Shown here: positions 25,538 through 34,941 of the stretch, piece by piece | How the letters are laid out: each line of letters starts with the position of its first letter | How positions within the stretch are numbered: the first letter of the stretch is position 1 | NCBI RefSeq assembly: GCF_002886185.1 | Contig: NZ_KZ614147.1 | Location: 1,089,187 to 1,153,186, forward strand | Direction: 5' to 3' | Origin: Salipaludibacillus neizhouensis | GTDB lineage: Bacteria > Bacillota > Bacilli > Bacillales > Salisediminibacteriaceae | DNA length: 64,000 nt | Translations under genes and position numbers: made by a program | The notes under the pieces: generated by a model | Databases searched by the model: none | Told to the model about the DNA's origin: nothing | Seen by the model: the letters and a program-made list of their open reading frames with translations, nothing else

Positions 25538-26587
25538 ATGAATTATCCGAACATAATGAAGACAATGGAGTTAATCAAGGAATTGGTGGAAATTCCGAGT
25601 CCTTCTGGACATACAAATGAAGTTATTACATATGTTGAAAATTTCTTGCAAGATTTGCAAGTCACAACAACACGCAATCGAAAGGGAGGACTAATTGCAA
25701 CGATTCCAGGGAAGGAAACCGCAGAAAAACGTATGCTGACGGCTCATGTTGATACACTTGGAGCGATCGTAAAAGAAATTAAACCTAGTGGCAGACTAAA
25801 GCTCGATTTGATCGGTGGTTTTAAATTCAATGCGATCGAAGGGGAGTACTGTCAGATTGAAACGTCTTCCGGTAAAAGGTATACGGGTACAATTTTAATG
25901 CATCAAACTTCTGTACATGTATATAAAGATGCCGGTGAAGCTAAACGAAATCAAGCAAATATGGAAGTAAGAATCGATGAAATAGTTCACAATGAAGAGG
26001 ATGTTCACGCACTGGGTATTGAGATCGGTGACTTTGTTTCTTTTGATCCGCGTGCGCAAATCTTACCAAGCGGATTTATTAAATCAAGACATTTGGATGA
26101 CAAAGCGAGTGTCGGAATTTTACTACAATTAATCAAACAAATTAAAACAGATCAGACAGAATTACCTTATACGACCCAGTTCCTGATTTCAAATAACGAA
26201 GAAATAGGTTATGGAGGTAATTCAAATATCCCCCCAGAAACGGTCGAATATTTAGCAGTCGATATGGGTGCGATGGGCGATGGTCAAACCACAGACGAAT
26301 ACACCGTCTCTATTTGTGCAAAAGATGCGAGCGGACCTTATCACTTTGAGTTGCGGAAACGTTTGGTAGCCTTAGCGAAAGAAAACGGTATTGGATATAA
26401 GGTCGACATTTATCCGTATTACGGTTCCGATGCATCAGCAGCGATTCGGGCAGGAAACGATATTGTTCACGGACTTATTGGACCTGGAATTGATTCCTCT
26501 CATGCGTATGAGCGAACACATCAGTCATCGATTGAAGAGACAACGAAACTATTGTGGCACTATTTACAATCTAAAATGGTTAACTAA
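25538..26587 (+). CDS. M42-family metallo-aminopeptidase (YtoP-like)
   Basis: A 349-residue cytosolic di-metal aminopeptidase of the glutamyl/deblocking aminopeptidase or endoglucanase-M family. The ligands and catalytic acids are in place: His-Asp in TAHVDTLG, Asp in SRHLDDKAS, the Glu pair in SNNEEIGYGG, Asp in LAVDMGAMG and His in DSSHAYERTH. GGAGAAGG precedes the ATG. It would release N-terminal residues from short peptides. It is transcribed alone, divergently from the DUF1858 operon. Confidence 0.88.
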   Translation: MNYPNIMKTMELIKELVEIPSPSGHTNEVITYVENFLQDLQVTTTRNRKGGLIATIPGKETAEKRMLTAHVDTLGAIVKEIKPSGRLKLDLIGGFKFNAIEGEYCQIETSSGKRYTGTILMHQTSVHVYKDAGEAKRNQANMEVRIDEIVHNEEDVHALGIEIGDFVSFDPRAQILPSGFIKSRHLDDKASVGILLQLIKQIKTDQTELPYTTQFLISNNEEIGYGGNSNIPPETVEYLAVDMGAMGDGQTTDEYTVSICAKDASGPYHFELRKRLVALAKENGIGYKVDIYPYYGSDASAAIRAGNDIVHGLIGPGIDSSHAYERTHQSSIEETTKLLWHYLQSKMVN

Positions 26588-26604
26588 AAAAAACGGATTT
26601 TATT

Positions 26605-26700
26605 TGAACTAGAGGTACTCGAATCCACTCTAGGTGGCTAGTTTCCGTGGGACTGCTCAATTTAGTAGTAGTGCTGCCTCGGGTAAATCCATTAAAACAA
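26605..26700. repeat. Degenerate family A left unit
   Basis: TACTCGAATCCACTCTAGG, AGTTTCCGTGGGAC and GCTGCCTCGGG occur in the right order but with losses. This occupies the gap between the peptidase gene and aroD. Confidence 0.6.
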
Positions 26701-26839
26701 CAATTTGATATAATTTTTAACATTGTAATGTCATATTGCCTTTTTACGTGTGATAAGGTAAACTTTAATGCATAAAAGCAGGAAAGTGAAATCAGGACTT
26801 ACTATACAAGGTTGATTTGTTATATAAAGGATGATAAGA

Positions 26840-27607
26840 ATGAATCTAAGTAAAAATATGTTGAATAATGAAGAGATAAATAAAGAATTACCTAGTATCT
26901 GTGTCCCTTTAATCGGTAAAAATCTTCATGAGATTAAAGATGAAATTGAATTTATTAAGTCAAAAAAGCCAGATATGATTGAATGGCGAGCTGACTTTTT
27001 TACAGACCTAAATCAAGAAAAAAAGGTAAACGAGGTTTTAGCTGCAATTAAGCAAGGAATTCCCGAAACCCCTGTTCTGTTAACGATTCGCTCAGAAAAA
27101 GAAGGTGGACAAAAAATTTCATTATCAGAGGATGAAAAACTTCTGCTATTTGAAAAAGTGTCCGTAAATAAGAAGATAGATATCCTCGATTACGAGTTAG
27201 TAAATGGCGAAAAAAATATCGGGGAAGTTAGAGAAATCACGAAACAGAGCGGGATTCAATTAATGCTGTCTTATCATAATTTCGAAAGAACACCTGATCA
27301 AGAGGTACTTATGACTAAATGTAAAGTAGCCGAATCATTTAAAGCAGATCTCGTAAAAATTTCTGTTATGTCACAAAGCAAAGATGATGTTTTACTCGTA
27401 TTAAACGTAACAAATGAAGCTTCAAAAACTATTAAGATTCCACTCGTCACTATTTCAATGGGAGAGAGCGGGGCCATTACTAGATTACTAGGATGGGCAT
27501 TCGGATCAACGATTACTTATGCGATTGGAGCAAAAAGCTCTGCACCGGGCCAAATGCCGATTGAAACGTTGAGATCGGCAATTAATACGATGAAGAAATC
27601 TTTGTGA
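26840..27607 (+). CDS. aroD: 3-dehydroquinate dehydratase, type I
   Basis: A 255-residue class I dehydroquinase. DMIEWRADFF and LLTIRSEKEGG open the barrel. The catalytic His is in MLSYHNFERTP, the Schiff-base Lys in ADLVKISVM and the C-terminal substrate loop in GAKSSAPGQMPI. It converts 3-dehydroquinate to 3-dehydroshikimate. Two in-frame ATGs compete; the one at 26840 has AAAGG nine bases before it, whereas the one at 26831 touches it. The shikimate kinase gene follows after 45 bp. Confidence 0.92.
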   Translation: MNLSKNMLNNEEINKELPSICVPLIGKNLHEIKDEIEFIKSKKPDMIEWRADFFTDLNQEKKVNEVLAAIKQGIPETPVLLTIRSEKEGGQKISLSEDEKLLLFEKVSVNKKIDILDYELVNGEKNIGEVREITKQSGIQLMLSYHNFERTPDQEVLMTKCKVAESFKADLVKISVMSQSKDDVLLVLNVTNEASKTIKIPLVTISMGESGAITRLLGWAFGSTITYAIGAKSSAPGQMPIETLRSAINTMKKSL

Positions 27608-27652
27608 AATTAAAATAAGCACTAAAACTTAATGCTGAAACGAGGGAAATAC

Positions 27653-28216
27653 ATGGGGGAACAGACTTTATCTGCTCGAGAAAAAAATGTTGTTTTTATC
27701 GGATTTATGGGAGTCGGTAAAACGACAATTGGAGAGTTGGTTGCAGAGAAGCTATCGAGAAGTTTTACAGATATTGATGAAGAAATAGTGAAAGAATTTA
27801 ATATGACAATACCGGAAATTTTCGAGAAACATGGAGAGAAAGCATTCCGTGAAAAAGAAAAGGAATTGACCCTTGGTATTTGCAAAGAAAAACGTAAAAT
27901 TATTTCCATTGGGGGCGGTGCATTTACCCAGAAAGAAATTCGGGACATTTGTTTATCAACTACGATTGTTTACTTCCTGGAGATGTCCTGGGAATCTTGG
28001 AAAAAAAGAATCGATATACTCTTAGAAAGTCGCCCGATTCTTCAGGGGAAATCAGAAGATGACATCGAGAAATTATTTTATGACAGACAAATCAATTACA
28101 ACCAGCATCATCTTAAGTATAATGCAGATGAACAAACAGAAGAAGAGATTGCAGAGAAAGTCATTGAATCATTAAAAATCGCTTGGGAACAAGATGAGGA
28201 AGCCAACAATAAATAA
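27653..28216 (+). CDS. aroK: Shikimate kinase
   Basis: A 187-residue P-loop kinase. GFMGVGKTTIGE is Walker A, DIDEEIVKE carries the metal/shikimate-binding acids, the FREKEKEL arginine and SIGGGAFT bind shikimate, and SRPILQG is the lid. It phosphorylates shikimate with ATP. The ATG at 27653 follows GAGGGA at proper distance; an upstream ATG at 27632 has no such site. The gene is paired with aroD without other shikimate genes, a small two-gene unit ending at the terminator at 28273-28308. Confidence 0.9.
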   Translation: MGEQTLSAREKNVVFIGFMGVGKTTIGELVAEKLSRSFTDIDEEIVKEFNMTIPEIFEKHGEKAFREKEKELTLGICKEKRKIISIGGGAFTQKEIRDICLSTTIVYFLEMSWESWKKRIDILLESRPILQGKSEDDIEKLFYDRQINYNQHHLKYNADEQTEEEIAEKVIESLKIAWEQDEEANNK

Positions 28217-28272
28217 CGTGCTGTGACGTACATATTTATCCAGGAATCAATTGATTAAATTGGGATGATTAG

Positions 28273-28308
28273 AAAGTAACTGGAAAAGTCTGATCCAGTT
28301 ACTTTTTT
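28273..28308 (+). terminator. Terminator after aroK
   Basis: AAAGTAACTGG pairs with CCAGTTACTTT across an 11-base loop and is followed by TTT. It is placed 57 bases after the aroK stop. Confidence 0.75.
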
Positions 28309-28393
28309 AATGGCCTTTTTTCTATATAGGGAATGTTTTTTTACAATAATATATAGAAAAGAAAAGCTGAAGTATGCAACGACGAGCTTAGAT

Positions 28394-28404
28394 ATTGTCG
28401 AAAA
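28394..28404 (+). promoter_or_regulatory. Possible Spo0A box upstream of the Med-like gene
   Basis: TATTGTCGAAAAA contains TTGTCGAA, which matches the core of the Spo0A box. It lies 160 bp before the start codon of the Med-like/kinase operon. A single 7-8 bp match is weak evidence on its own. Confidence 0.35.
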
Positions 28405-28562
28405 AAAGCGTTTAAAAAGGTTCTAGAGATTTACTCGTGCCATGAAAAATAGAAGAGACTAATCCTTATCATATCTAGGAAATTCAATGAATTAGATGAG
28501 TGACAGACACGACGATAACGAGTAAACTAAAGGAGTGTAATCTGATAAAGGAGGACTATTGT

Positions 28563-29570
28563 ATGCATCCATCAAAGCAACCTCGAAGAATATTGTCGAT
28601 TTCTGTCATTGTGACATTTATCCTCGTTGTTATCATGGTCTATCAAGCTAGCAAAATATTCTTGATGGATGGTGCAGAGGCTCAAAGCAAAGCAAATGGG
28701 GAACAAACAAAAGTATCGATACTTACCTCTGATAAAATTGTCGATCAAAGCTGGGGAAGCCTGGCGTACACTGGTCAAATGAAAATAGAAGAGAATTTCC
28801 CTGTCGATACCAGGCTCTATAGTGAACTGAAGAACCCCAAAGATAAAGAAAATGCAGTGAAACTAGCTTTGGACGAGGGGTCACAACTTATTATAGGCCA
28901 TGGACGGGAGTTTTCGGATGTATTTAATAGATTTGCTGAAAATGAACCTGAATCGACATTTGTTACGATTCATGGAAGTTCAAAACATTCGAACCAAGCC
29001 GTATACACATTTGATCAAGGAGAAATAGAGTACTTTGCGGCATTAGCTGCCGGAATGAAAACGAAAACAAATAAAATTGGAGTCATAGATTCGATAGATG
29101 AACATTATAACCCTCAGTTTGAAAAAGGTATTTCCTATTATAAACCAGAGGCTGAACTCTATTACTATGAGGCAGGTAGCAGGGATGATGGAAATGAAGC
29201 TGTAGAAGTTATGGATCAATTGTTGGAAAAGGATGTAGACGTTATTTATTCTAAAGGAAATGCATTCAATCAAAATGTTATCGAACACGCTAAAAAACAT
29301 GGTGTGTTCGTGATCGGATATGTGGAAGACCAATCCTATATGGCTAAGGATCTTGTATTGACTAGTGTGATTAATGATGTGCCCCAAGTATATATGGTAA
29401 TCATGAGGGATTATTTTTCAGTAGAAGGAATACAGCCTGGAGTTAACATTTTGGATGAAGGCGACGAAATTTTTAAATTAGCCCCATTCGGTCCGATGTT
29501 CTCTGAGCAGGAGTTAAACTATATTGATATGCAAAAGACGAAGTTTTATTCTGGTGAAATTAGGTTTTAA
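28563..29570 (+). CDS. Med-like extracytoplasmic protein (BMP-family fold), membrane anchored
   Basis: 335 residues from the ATG at 28563, which follows AAAGGAGG. A single membrane segment near residues 10-33 (ILSISVIVTFILVVIMVY) is followed by a periplasmic-binding-type domain. It resembles B. subtilis Med over GHGREFSDVFNRFAE, TNKIGVIDS, DVIYSKGNAFNQNVIEHAKK and VIGYVEDQSYMAKDLVLTS. Med itself is a lipoprotein; here the lipobox is replaced by an uncleaved anchor. Med is known to be required for the kinase KinD to phosphorylate Spo0A, and here a sensor kinase gene follows after 20 bp. The ligand, perhaps a nucleoside as in other BMP proteins, is unknown. Confidence 0.78.
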   Translation: MHPSKQPRRILSISVIVTFILVVIMVYQASKIFLMDGAEAQSKANGEQTKVSILTSDKIVDQSWGSLAYTGQMKIEENFPVDTRLYSELKNPKDKENAVKLALDEGSQLIIGHGREFSDVFNRFAENEPESTFVTIHGSSKHSNQAVYTFDQGEIEYFAALAAGMKTKTNKIGVIDSIDEHYNPQFEKGISYYKPEAELYYYEAGSRDDGNEAVEVMDQLLEKDVDVIYSKGNAFNQNVIEHAKKHGVFVIGYVEDQSYMAKDLVLTSVINDVPQVYMVIMRDYFSVEGIQPGVNILDEGDEIFKLAPFGPMFSEQELNYIDMQKTKFYSGEIRF

Positions 29571-29590
29571 AGAAAGTGTGGAATAGGATA

Positions 29591-31459
29591 ATGAAAAGTA
29601 TTTTGAAAAAAATGACGTTACGCAGTAAAATTTTGTCTATCCTTCTTATAATCATTATTTTACTAAGTAGCTTTTCATTCATTCTCATTCAATCGATTAA
29701 CGAAATGAATCAAGTTAGTGGTAACATAAGCCAGGAGACGATTCCGGAACTTGTTTGGATTGCTCACTGGGAAGAACAGCTGAGTGTAAAAGAATACATG
29801 GTTAACGATGCGTTAGAAAATAAATTTTGTTGTGATTTTGTTGACACCTATATGGATTACCACCAACAATCCAGTGAAAGTTTTGCAAAAGAGCGGGGAT
29901 CACCACCCAATGGTATCGAACATTTCCAACGTGACATGGATTTATTAGACTTTATGATTGAGAACAATAGCCAGGGTCTGCTTGAATATAGCGATACGGA
30001 AGCTGCTAAAGAATACGTGGAATCAGAATACCTCGTAATGCATCAAAATATGACGATAGAACTCGAAGCCGCAAAGGAGAGAGTTCTTTCAACGATGGAT
30101 TCTTATACAGACCGATTCTCTGGCATAATTAACAAATCACTAAGCCTGTTATTAGCAATTATGATACCAATGATTATTCTGGCAATTGCAGCTGCTTATC
30201 GAATCAGTGGTAATTTAACTCGCCCTCTTGAAAAAATGGTAGTAAGAATGCAGCAGATAGCCAAGGGGGAATATGGCTTAAAACTTGATGTCACGGATCA
30301 AGTAGAGTTACAGTCTTTAACAAATTCAATAAATCATATGTCACGAGAGCTTCATGAGTCTTTTGAAACAATTATGAATGATAAAACGTATCACGAACAA
30401 ATATTAAATTCATTACCGGTTGGGATCGTCACTTCCGATGGTGAAAATAAAAACTTTTCTTTAAATTCAACTGCAAAAGAGTTGTTAGATAAAGATAATG
30501 GTGAATTTATTAATATCTTACAGGAACCTAGCAATCGGAACACAGCTTTTTGGGATAAAATGTTGTCAATGAGCATTTTTCAGAATGTAAAAGTACCATT
30601 TCACATGAATGGTAAGGAACATTCTTTTCTCATATCCCAAACGCATCTTTGGAATCGAGACAGACATGTTATTGGCAAGATCTTTTACTTTTTAGACATC
30701 ACGGAAACCGAAAAAATGGAAAAAAAGATGCACCAAACAGAAAAACTAGCTTTAGTCGGGGAATTGTCGGCGGGAGCTGCACATGAAATTCGTAATCCTT
30801 TAGCGGTAATCGATGGATTTCTAACTTTGATGATCCAATCTTTACCGAAAGAGGACAATGAGAGATTTCATCTTCCACTGCTGAAAAAAGAACTTGAACG
30901 TATTAATTCGATTATTGAAGAGATGTTGATGTTAACGAAACCAAGTGCTCCAGAGTTACAGGCAGTTTATTTAGAGGACATTATACAAGACATTCTTCCA
31001 TTAATTAAAGGCTCCTCTACCAACAATAATATTGATTTCCTTGTGAATCTGGATAAAACGAAGCTGCTGGTAGATGCGAAACAAATCAAACAAGTACTGC
31101 ATAATTTAATTCGCAACAGTATCGAGGCAATGGATGGAAACGGAACAATTTCGATAAAATCCTCGATCGATAAAAACGACTATGTTGTACTTTTGCAAGA
31201 TGATGGTCCTGGTATCGCGGAAAAAGTTCAGAATACCCTCTTCGATCCATTCCAAACCTCTAAAGAGCAGGGGACTGGATTAGGCTTAACGATTGCACAG
31301 CGAATCTTGGATAATCATAAAGGAAAACTGGAACTTAAATCTACCTCAAATAAAGGAACAAGTTTTTTATTGAAGTTTCCGCTAAACGAGGAGAGAATCA
31401 ACATGATAAAGAGCAGAAAAGGTAACGATAGTAGAATCGAGCTTTCTCAAGACAAATAA
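29591..31459 (+). CDS. Orphan sensor histidine kinase (HAMP-PAS-HisKA-HATPase)
   Basis: 622 residues. The first membrane segment is near residues 12-34, then an all-helical external region of about 150 residues with a Cys-Cys pair (NKFCCDF), then a second segment near 186-208. A HAMP domain, a PAS domain (HEQILNSLPVGIVTSDG) and HisKA follow, with phosphoacceptor His near 398 in AGAAHEIRNPLAV. Next is the ATPase domain with N-box HNLIRNSIEAM, G1 DDGPGI and G2 GTGLGLTIAQRI. No response regulator is adjacent, as for the Spo0A phosphorelay kinases KinA-KinE. It is co-transcribed with the Med-like gene upstream and the VanZ-like gene downstream (18 bp). Confidence 0.88.
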   Translation: MKSILKKMTLRSKILSILLIIIILLSSFSFILIQSINEMNQVSGNISQETIPELVWIAHWEEQLSVKEYMVNDALENKFCCDFVDTYMDYHQQSSESFAKERGSPPNGIEHFQRDMDLLDFMIENNSQGLLEYSDTEAAKEYVESEYLVMHQNMTIELEAAKERVLSTMDSYTDRFSGIINKSLSLLLAIMIPMIILAIAAAYRISGNLTRPLEKMVVRMQQIAKGEYGLKLDVTDQVELQSLTNSINHMSRELHESFETIMNDKTYHEQILNSLPVGIVTSDGENKNFSLNSTAKELLDKDNGEFINILQEPSNRNTAFWDKMLSMSIFQNVKVPFHMNGKEHSFLISQTHLWNRDRHVIGKIFYFLDITETEKMEKKMHQTEKLALVGELSAGAAHEIRNPLAVIDGFLTLMIQSLPKEDNERFHLPLLKKELERINSIIEEMLMLTKPSAPELQAVYLEDIIQDILPLIKGSSTNNNIDFLVNLDKTKLLVDAKQIKQVLHNLIRNSIEAMDGNGTISIKSSIDKNDYVVLLQDDGPGIAEKVQNTLFDPFQTSKEQGTGLGLTIAQRILDNHKGKLELKSTSNKGTSFLLKFPLNEERINMIKSRKGNDSRIELSQDK

Positions 31460-31477
31460 GGGAAGTGACTTGCAGTC

Positions 31478-32260
31478 ATGTTTAATATTTTTGCAGTGTT
31501 GGTTATTGTATTAACAATTTTTATTGCATCTTCTATGGGATCGGAACAACAGGATATAAGTCCGATACTTGAAGAAATTAGTGACAGGAACAGTTTAACT
31601 AACACACTTTCCTCTTTAAAAAATATTGTCCAAGGCATCATAGAACATGGTGTTACTTTTATCACAGGAAATCCATTGCTTGGTTTTTTGGTTTTTTCAT
31701 GTCTGGGCTTATGTGTGTTTCTAGTTTTCTATCGATTAGCACCAAAAAAGGAACAAGGAAGTAAAAAAACTATCAAATCATTTCTTCTAACAATGTTCTT
31801 ATTTTTTTTCCTGTTATTTTTCCTTATAGCAGTGAGGAGTGAAACTAGCAGCGAATTAATCAGGGCATTTGTTTCTTTTGACAAGCTAAGAACATTACTT
31901 TTATATATTGAATTTAGTTACGCAGGCATAACTATTAGTGTACATACCCTAGGTGTAGAAAATTTTTTACAGTTTGTCATTAGGAAATGTGCTCACTTCT
32001 TTCTATTTAGTTTATTAGGTTTTTTTCTTTATTTAATTATTTACAAGTATTGTAGACAGAGAATTTTATCCATTGTTTTAACGGTATTATTTGTGACAGG
32101 ATACGCAGCTCTGGATGAATTCCGTCAGTCTTTACTTCCAACGAGAACCCCTTTGAAAGAGGACGTAATGCTGGATACTGCTGGAGGGATTTTTGGTGTT
32201 AGTATGGCGATATTAAAAAGTACAATCTCAGAGTGGTTTTCAAAGAGAAGAAAATTGTGA
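31478..32260 (+). CDS. VanZ-like membrane protein
   Basis: 260 residues with about five membrane segments. The C-terminal half has the VanZ signature residues: RKCAHFFLFSLLGFF, ALDEFRQSLLPTRTP and EDVMLDTAGGIFGV. The N-terminal SSMGSEQQDISPIL also resembles the first loop of VanZ proteins, but about 80 extra residues with a further membrane segment separate it from the rest. VanZ gives low-level teicoplanin resistance by an unknown mechanism. It lies 18 bp after the kinase gene with a weak ribosome binding site, so it is likely in the same operon. Confidence 0.8.
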   Translation: MFNIFAVLVIVLTIFIASSMGSEQQDISPILEEISDRNSLTNTLSSLKNIVQGIIEHGVTFITGNPLLGFLVFSCLGLCVFLVFYRLAPKKEQGSKKTIKSFLLTMFLFFFLLFFLIAVRSETSSELIRAFVSFDKLRTLLLYIEFSYAGITISVHTLGVENFLQFVIRKCAHFFLFSLLGFFLYLIIYKYCRQRILSIVLTVLFVTGYAALDEFRQSLLPTRTPLKEDVMLDTAGGIFGVSMAILKSTISEWFSKRRKL

Positions 32261-32357
32261 GACTATTAAAAGCAGTATATTCTCTGTATACGTAGTATGA
32301 AGAAATTAGTATAATAGTTGTAGATTAATACAAGATTTGTCGAAGGAGTGTAAGCTT

Positions 32358-33260
32358 TTGAAAAAAATAATTTTTATTTCTGTTATTGTTTTATCTCTTA
32401 GTGCAATTATTTTTGGAAGATTATATTATAGCAATAAATTAGAAGACATATCTGCTTCCGCACATGAGCAGATAGGGGATAGCGGAGGTGAACTATCTGA
32501 ATCGGACGATACAGATAATCCCAATGCTGACACGGATGTATCGGCGAGGAGTGATGGCAACGCTACAGAAGAGTCCAATATTGATAATGTTCGTATGATG
32601 GACCTGGAAAAACTTACAAAAGGACTTTTGCCTTCCGTAAAATCCATAATTATTGAAAAAGGATTAGAGAATGATGAAATAGAGCTTGTGATTTTTGGTT
32701 CTAAAGCTAATAAAGATTCATTAAATCAAGGTGTCGATCCCTGGCCAGAGTTATTGGAGTCTCATTTAAACTCGGTTTATGGTCAAGACTTGTTTGCTGT
32801 GAATAATCAAGCTTTTGATGAGTTGACTAGTAACGAAATTATTGAGGCGGGATACCATACTGATGTTGCTGAGTTAGATGCGGATGTAGTTATCCTTGAA
32901 TCTTTTAATTGGAGTGACAATAACGGGAGTCCAATTGTTCCAGTCGAGGATACCGTTTCCAATTTACAAACGATGGTAAATGTTTTAAAAGAAGAAAATT
33001 CTGAGGTAATAGTATTTGTTCAACCACCGCAACCTGCACATGAAACGATCTATTATCCAACACATGTAGAGACTGTTTCAGAGTTCGCTGAGGAGAATGA
33101 AATTCAATATATTGATCATTGGGAAGCGTGGCCTAGTATTGATGATGATAACTTACTTGGTTATATGGAAGATGGGGAAAGGATGCCTAATCAACAAGGG
33201 CATGATCTATGGATGGAGTATATAGCAAGTTATTTTATCAATGAAGTACAAGAAAATTAA
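32358..33260 (+). CDS. Membrane-anchored or secreted SGNH-hydrolase-like protein
   Basis: 300 residues from the TTG at 32358, which has GAAGGAG nine bases upstream. An N-terminal hydrophobic segment (residues 3-20) is followed by a disordered acidic, Ser/Asp-rich linker to about residue 75. Then comes an SGNH-like fold: LVIFGSKANKDSL in the position of the GDSL block, ADVVILESFNWSDNNG, VIVFVQPPQP and a late His in NQQGHDLWMEYI. Such proteins deacylate or acylate surface polymers, as in polysaccharide O-acetyl esterases. The block I Asp is replaced by Gly, so activity is uncertain. It may form one group with the kinase operon (97-bp gap). Confidence 0.65.
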   Translation: MKKIIFISVIVLSLSAIIFGRLYYSNKLEDISASAHEQIGDSGGELSESDDTDNPNADTDVSARSDGNATEESNIDNVRMMDLEKLTKGLLPSVKSIIIEKGLENDEIELVIFGSKANKDSLNQGVDPWPELLESHLNSVYGQDLFAVNNQAFDELTSNEIIEAGYHTDVAELDADVVILESFNWSDNNGSPIVPVEDTVSNLQTMVNVLKEENSEVIVFVQPPQPAHETIYYPTHVETVSEFAEENEIQYIDHWEAWPSIDDDNLLGYMEDGERMPNQQGHDLWMEYIASYFINEVQEN

Positions 33261-33319
33261 GTATTTATATTTTATCTATTCCACACACCTTTTCGTGGGT
33301 GTATATTGTATGTAATAAT

Positions 33320-33365
33320 AAGCGCAGGCGCTGAAAGAAATGATTTTCTTTCCGTTCCTGCGCTT
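33320..33365 (+). terminator. Hairpin after the SGNH gene
   Basis: AAGCGCAGG pairs with CCTGCGCTT and the inner AAAGAAA pairs with TTTCTTT, giving a long interrupted stem. Only a weak T stretch follows, so termination strength is uncertain. Confidence 0.55.
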
Positions 33366-33512
33366 ACATGTCTCTCTAATATAATATAAGATCTATCTTT
33401 AAAAGCTAAACGATAATAGTAAAGATGGTTTTGTAAAAGTATATGGAGGAATGTTATAATAATCTTCTAATTTCTATAGTTTAGCCTTTCCATACAAAGG
33501 AGTTTTTGAAGA

Positions 33513-33812
33513 ATGATTGAAACATTGCAGGATGTTTTCACTGTCTGTGTTCAGCATAATCCAAATGGGACATATACCTTAGCAGGCTTAGTAAATACTA
33601 ATGATATACAAGATGACTTAACTATATGCGTTTATGTACGAGGTTCAAGTGGAGGGCTGGAGTTGGTAGCTGAAATCGATACGGATGAGTTTCGATACTT
33701 TGAAGTTAGAGAGTTGAATATTACGATGGGGAAGTATGAACGAACGCCCTTCTTTTTAAGTATTGCTAATAGCAATATTTTAAGAGAAGTGGTATTGGAT
33801 GAGAATACTTAA
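33513..33812 (+). CDS. Small protein of unknown function
   Basis: 99 residues, soluble, predicted largely beta (FTVCVQHNPNGTYTLAGL, TICVYVRGSSGG, YFEVRELNITMG). An AAAGGAG ribosome binding site eleven bases before the ATG supports expression. I do not recognise the family. It is monocistronic between the SGNH gene and a convergent zinc-ribbon gene. Confidence 0.6.
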   Translation: MIETLQDVFTVCVQHNPNGTYTLAGLVNTNDIQDDLTICVYVRGSSGGLELVAEIDTDEFRYFEVRELNITMGKYERTPFFLSIANSNILREVVLDENT

Positions 33813-34012
33813 GGTTAAAAAGAATCACTTTAACAAGGATTAAATATGCTTTAATGACGATAAATAGTTTTAAGGGTAGTGGAAGTTCGTGAACTCCTCC
33901 ACTTATTTTTTGCTAACCACTCATTTGCACTATTCCAAAAACGCTAACATTTGTAATGTAGATAACGCCTGAAATGACCAGGAATATTTAAATAGACACT
34001 TTTTAAGTTAAA

Positions 34013-34369
34013 TTAAGACGATGTAAATTCCTGGGTTTCAAAGGAGCCATTCTCATTAGATTTACTGAATTTAATACGATGTGCAGAAAAACCTTTAAAA
34101 CATGTGGGACACTGGTATGGAAAAGTATTCTTCTTATTCAAAGCTGCTGTCCTAATGTCTGGAGAATGATCTCCGTATGTATCACATACTAACTGATTCC
34201 AAAGACTAACTTCATTTGCTTCGTTGCATATAGGGCATTCGGCCAGTGTGGCTTCCAAAACTTTCTTTTTTCTTGTTGATGTCCAAAACATATGATATTC
34301 TCCATTTCTATAATAAGGTTCATAAAAGCACCCGAAAAGCCTTTTGATGGTTTCACTTTTGTGATTCAT
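34013..34369 (-). CDS. Small protein with two CPxC knuckles, unknown function
   Basis: 118 residues. AECPICNEANEVS and YQCPTCFKGFSAH form two Cys-x2-Cys knuckles about 45 residues apart, the layout of a zinc ribbon. The N-terminus FGCFYEPYYRNGEYHMFW is aromatic-rich. No ribosome binding site of normal strength is seen before the ATG. The protein may bind nucleic acid or a protein partner. I cannot name a family. Confidence 0.55.
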   Translation of the reverse strand: MNHKSETIKRLFGCFYEPYYRNGEYHMFWTSTRKKKVLEATLAECPICNEANEVSLWNQLVCDTYGDHSPDIRTAALNKKNTFPYQCPTCFKGFSAHRIKFSKSNENGSFETQEFTSS

Positions 34370-34941
34370 TTATTTCTCAGAAATTTATAGCTTTCTTAAT
34401 ATATCTTATTATCTCAGTTAGGTTAGAAAAAATGAATCAATTATACTGAGTTCAGAATAAAGACCTATATAGTATTTTATATAATAGGCCTTTAGTGCTT
34501 AAAAGTAGGTTTTTTATCAAATAATAATAACTATAAAACTAGTAGGAATGAATTTTACATTTTTTAGCAACCTAATTTAGTAAAGAGGAGTGAGGTTTAA
34601 TTCGTGCGTCTTTTGACTTATTTAAAATGTTTGAAAAACTGACTCTAGTGAAGTATTAGTTTGGATTAGTTTTCATTGTATCGTAAAATATGATAAAGAT
34701 CGACAAAAATTCGGTTTTTATATTCGAGAAACTTGTCGAATATTGAAAAAATACCCTTTAAAATGTAAAAAAACCAGGTATTATAGAGTGGCTATTATAT
34801 AGAGAAAATAGTTCTATATTCAAAATAGTTTTATACTAAAACTTTATATGTATTCCATCTACTAATTCATATATACTATATTTAATCTAATTATATGTAA
34901 ATTATTTATATATAATTCGATAAATACGGAGGTGTGATGGG
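34370..34941. other. AT-rich gene-free stretch with two Spo0A-box-like sites
   Basis: No credible coding sequence lies in these 572 bases. TCGACAAA (34700-34707, a TTTGTCGA site on the minus strand) and TTGTCGAA (34733-34740) are two box-like sequences in opposite orientation, about 200-240 bp upstream of the LuxR-type gene. Several TATA-rich runs follow. Transition-state control of that gene is possible. Confidence 0.4.

Noticed and set aside
25426-25620. A 64-codon frame overlapping the start of the M42 peptidase gene
   Set aside because: It overlaps the peptidase gene by 83 bases in another frame, and the overlapping part is only a shifted reading of that gene.
32335-32344. TTTGTCGAAGG at the SGNH gene as a Spo0A box
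   Set aside because: It overlaps the GAAGGAG ribosome binding site, which explains the sequence well enough.
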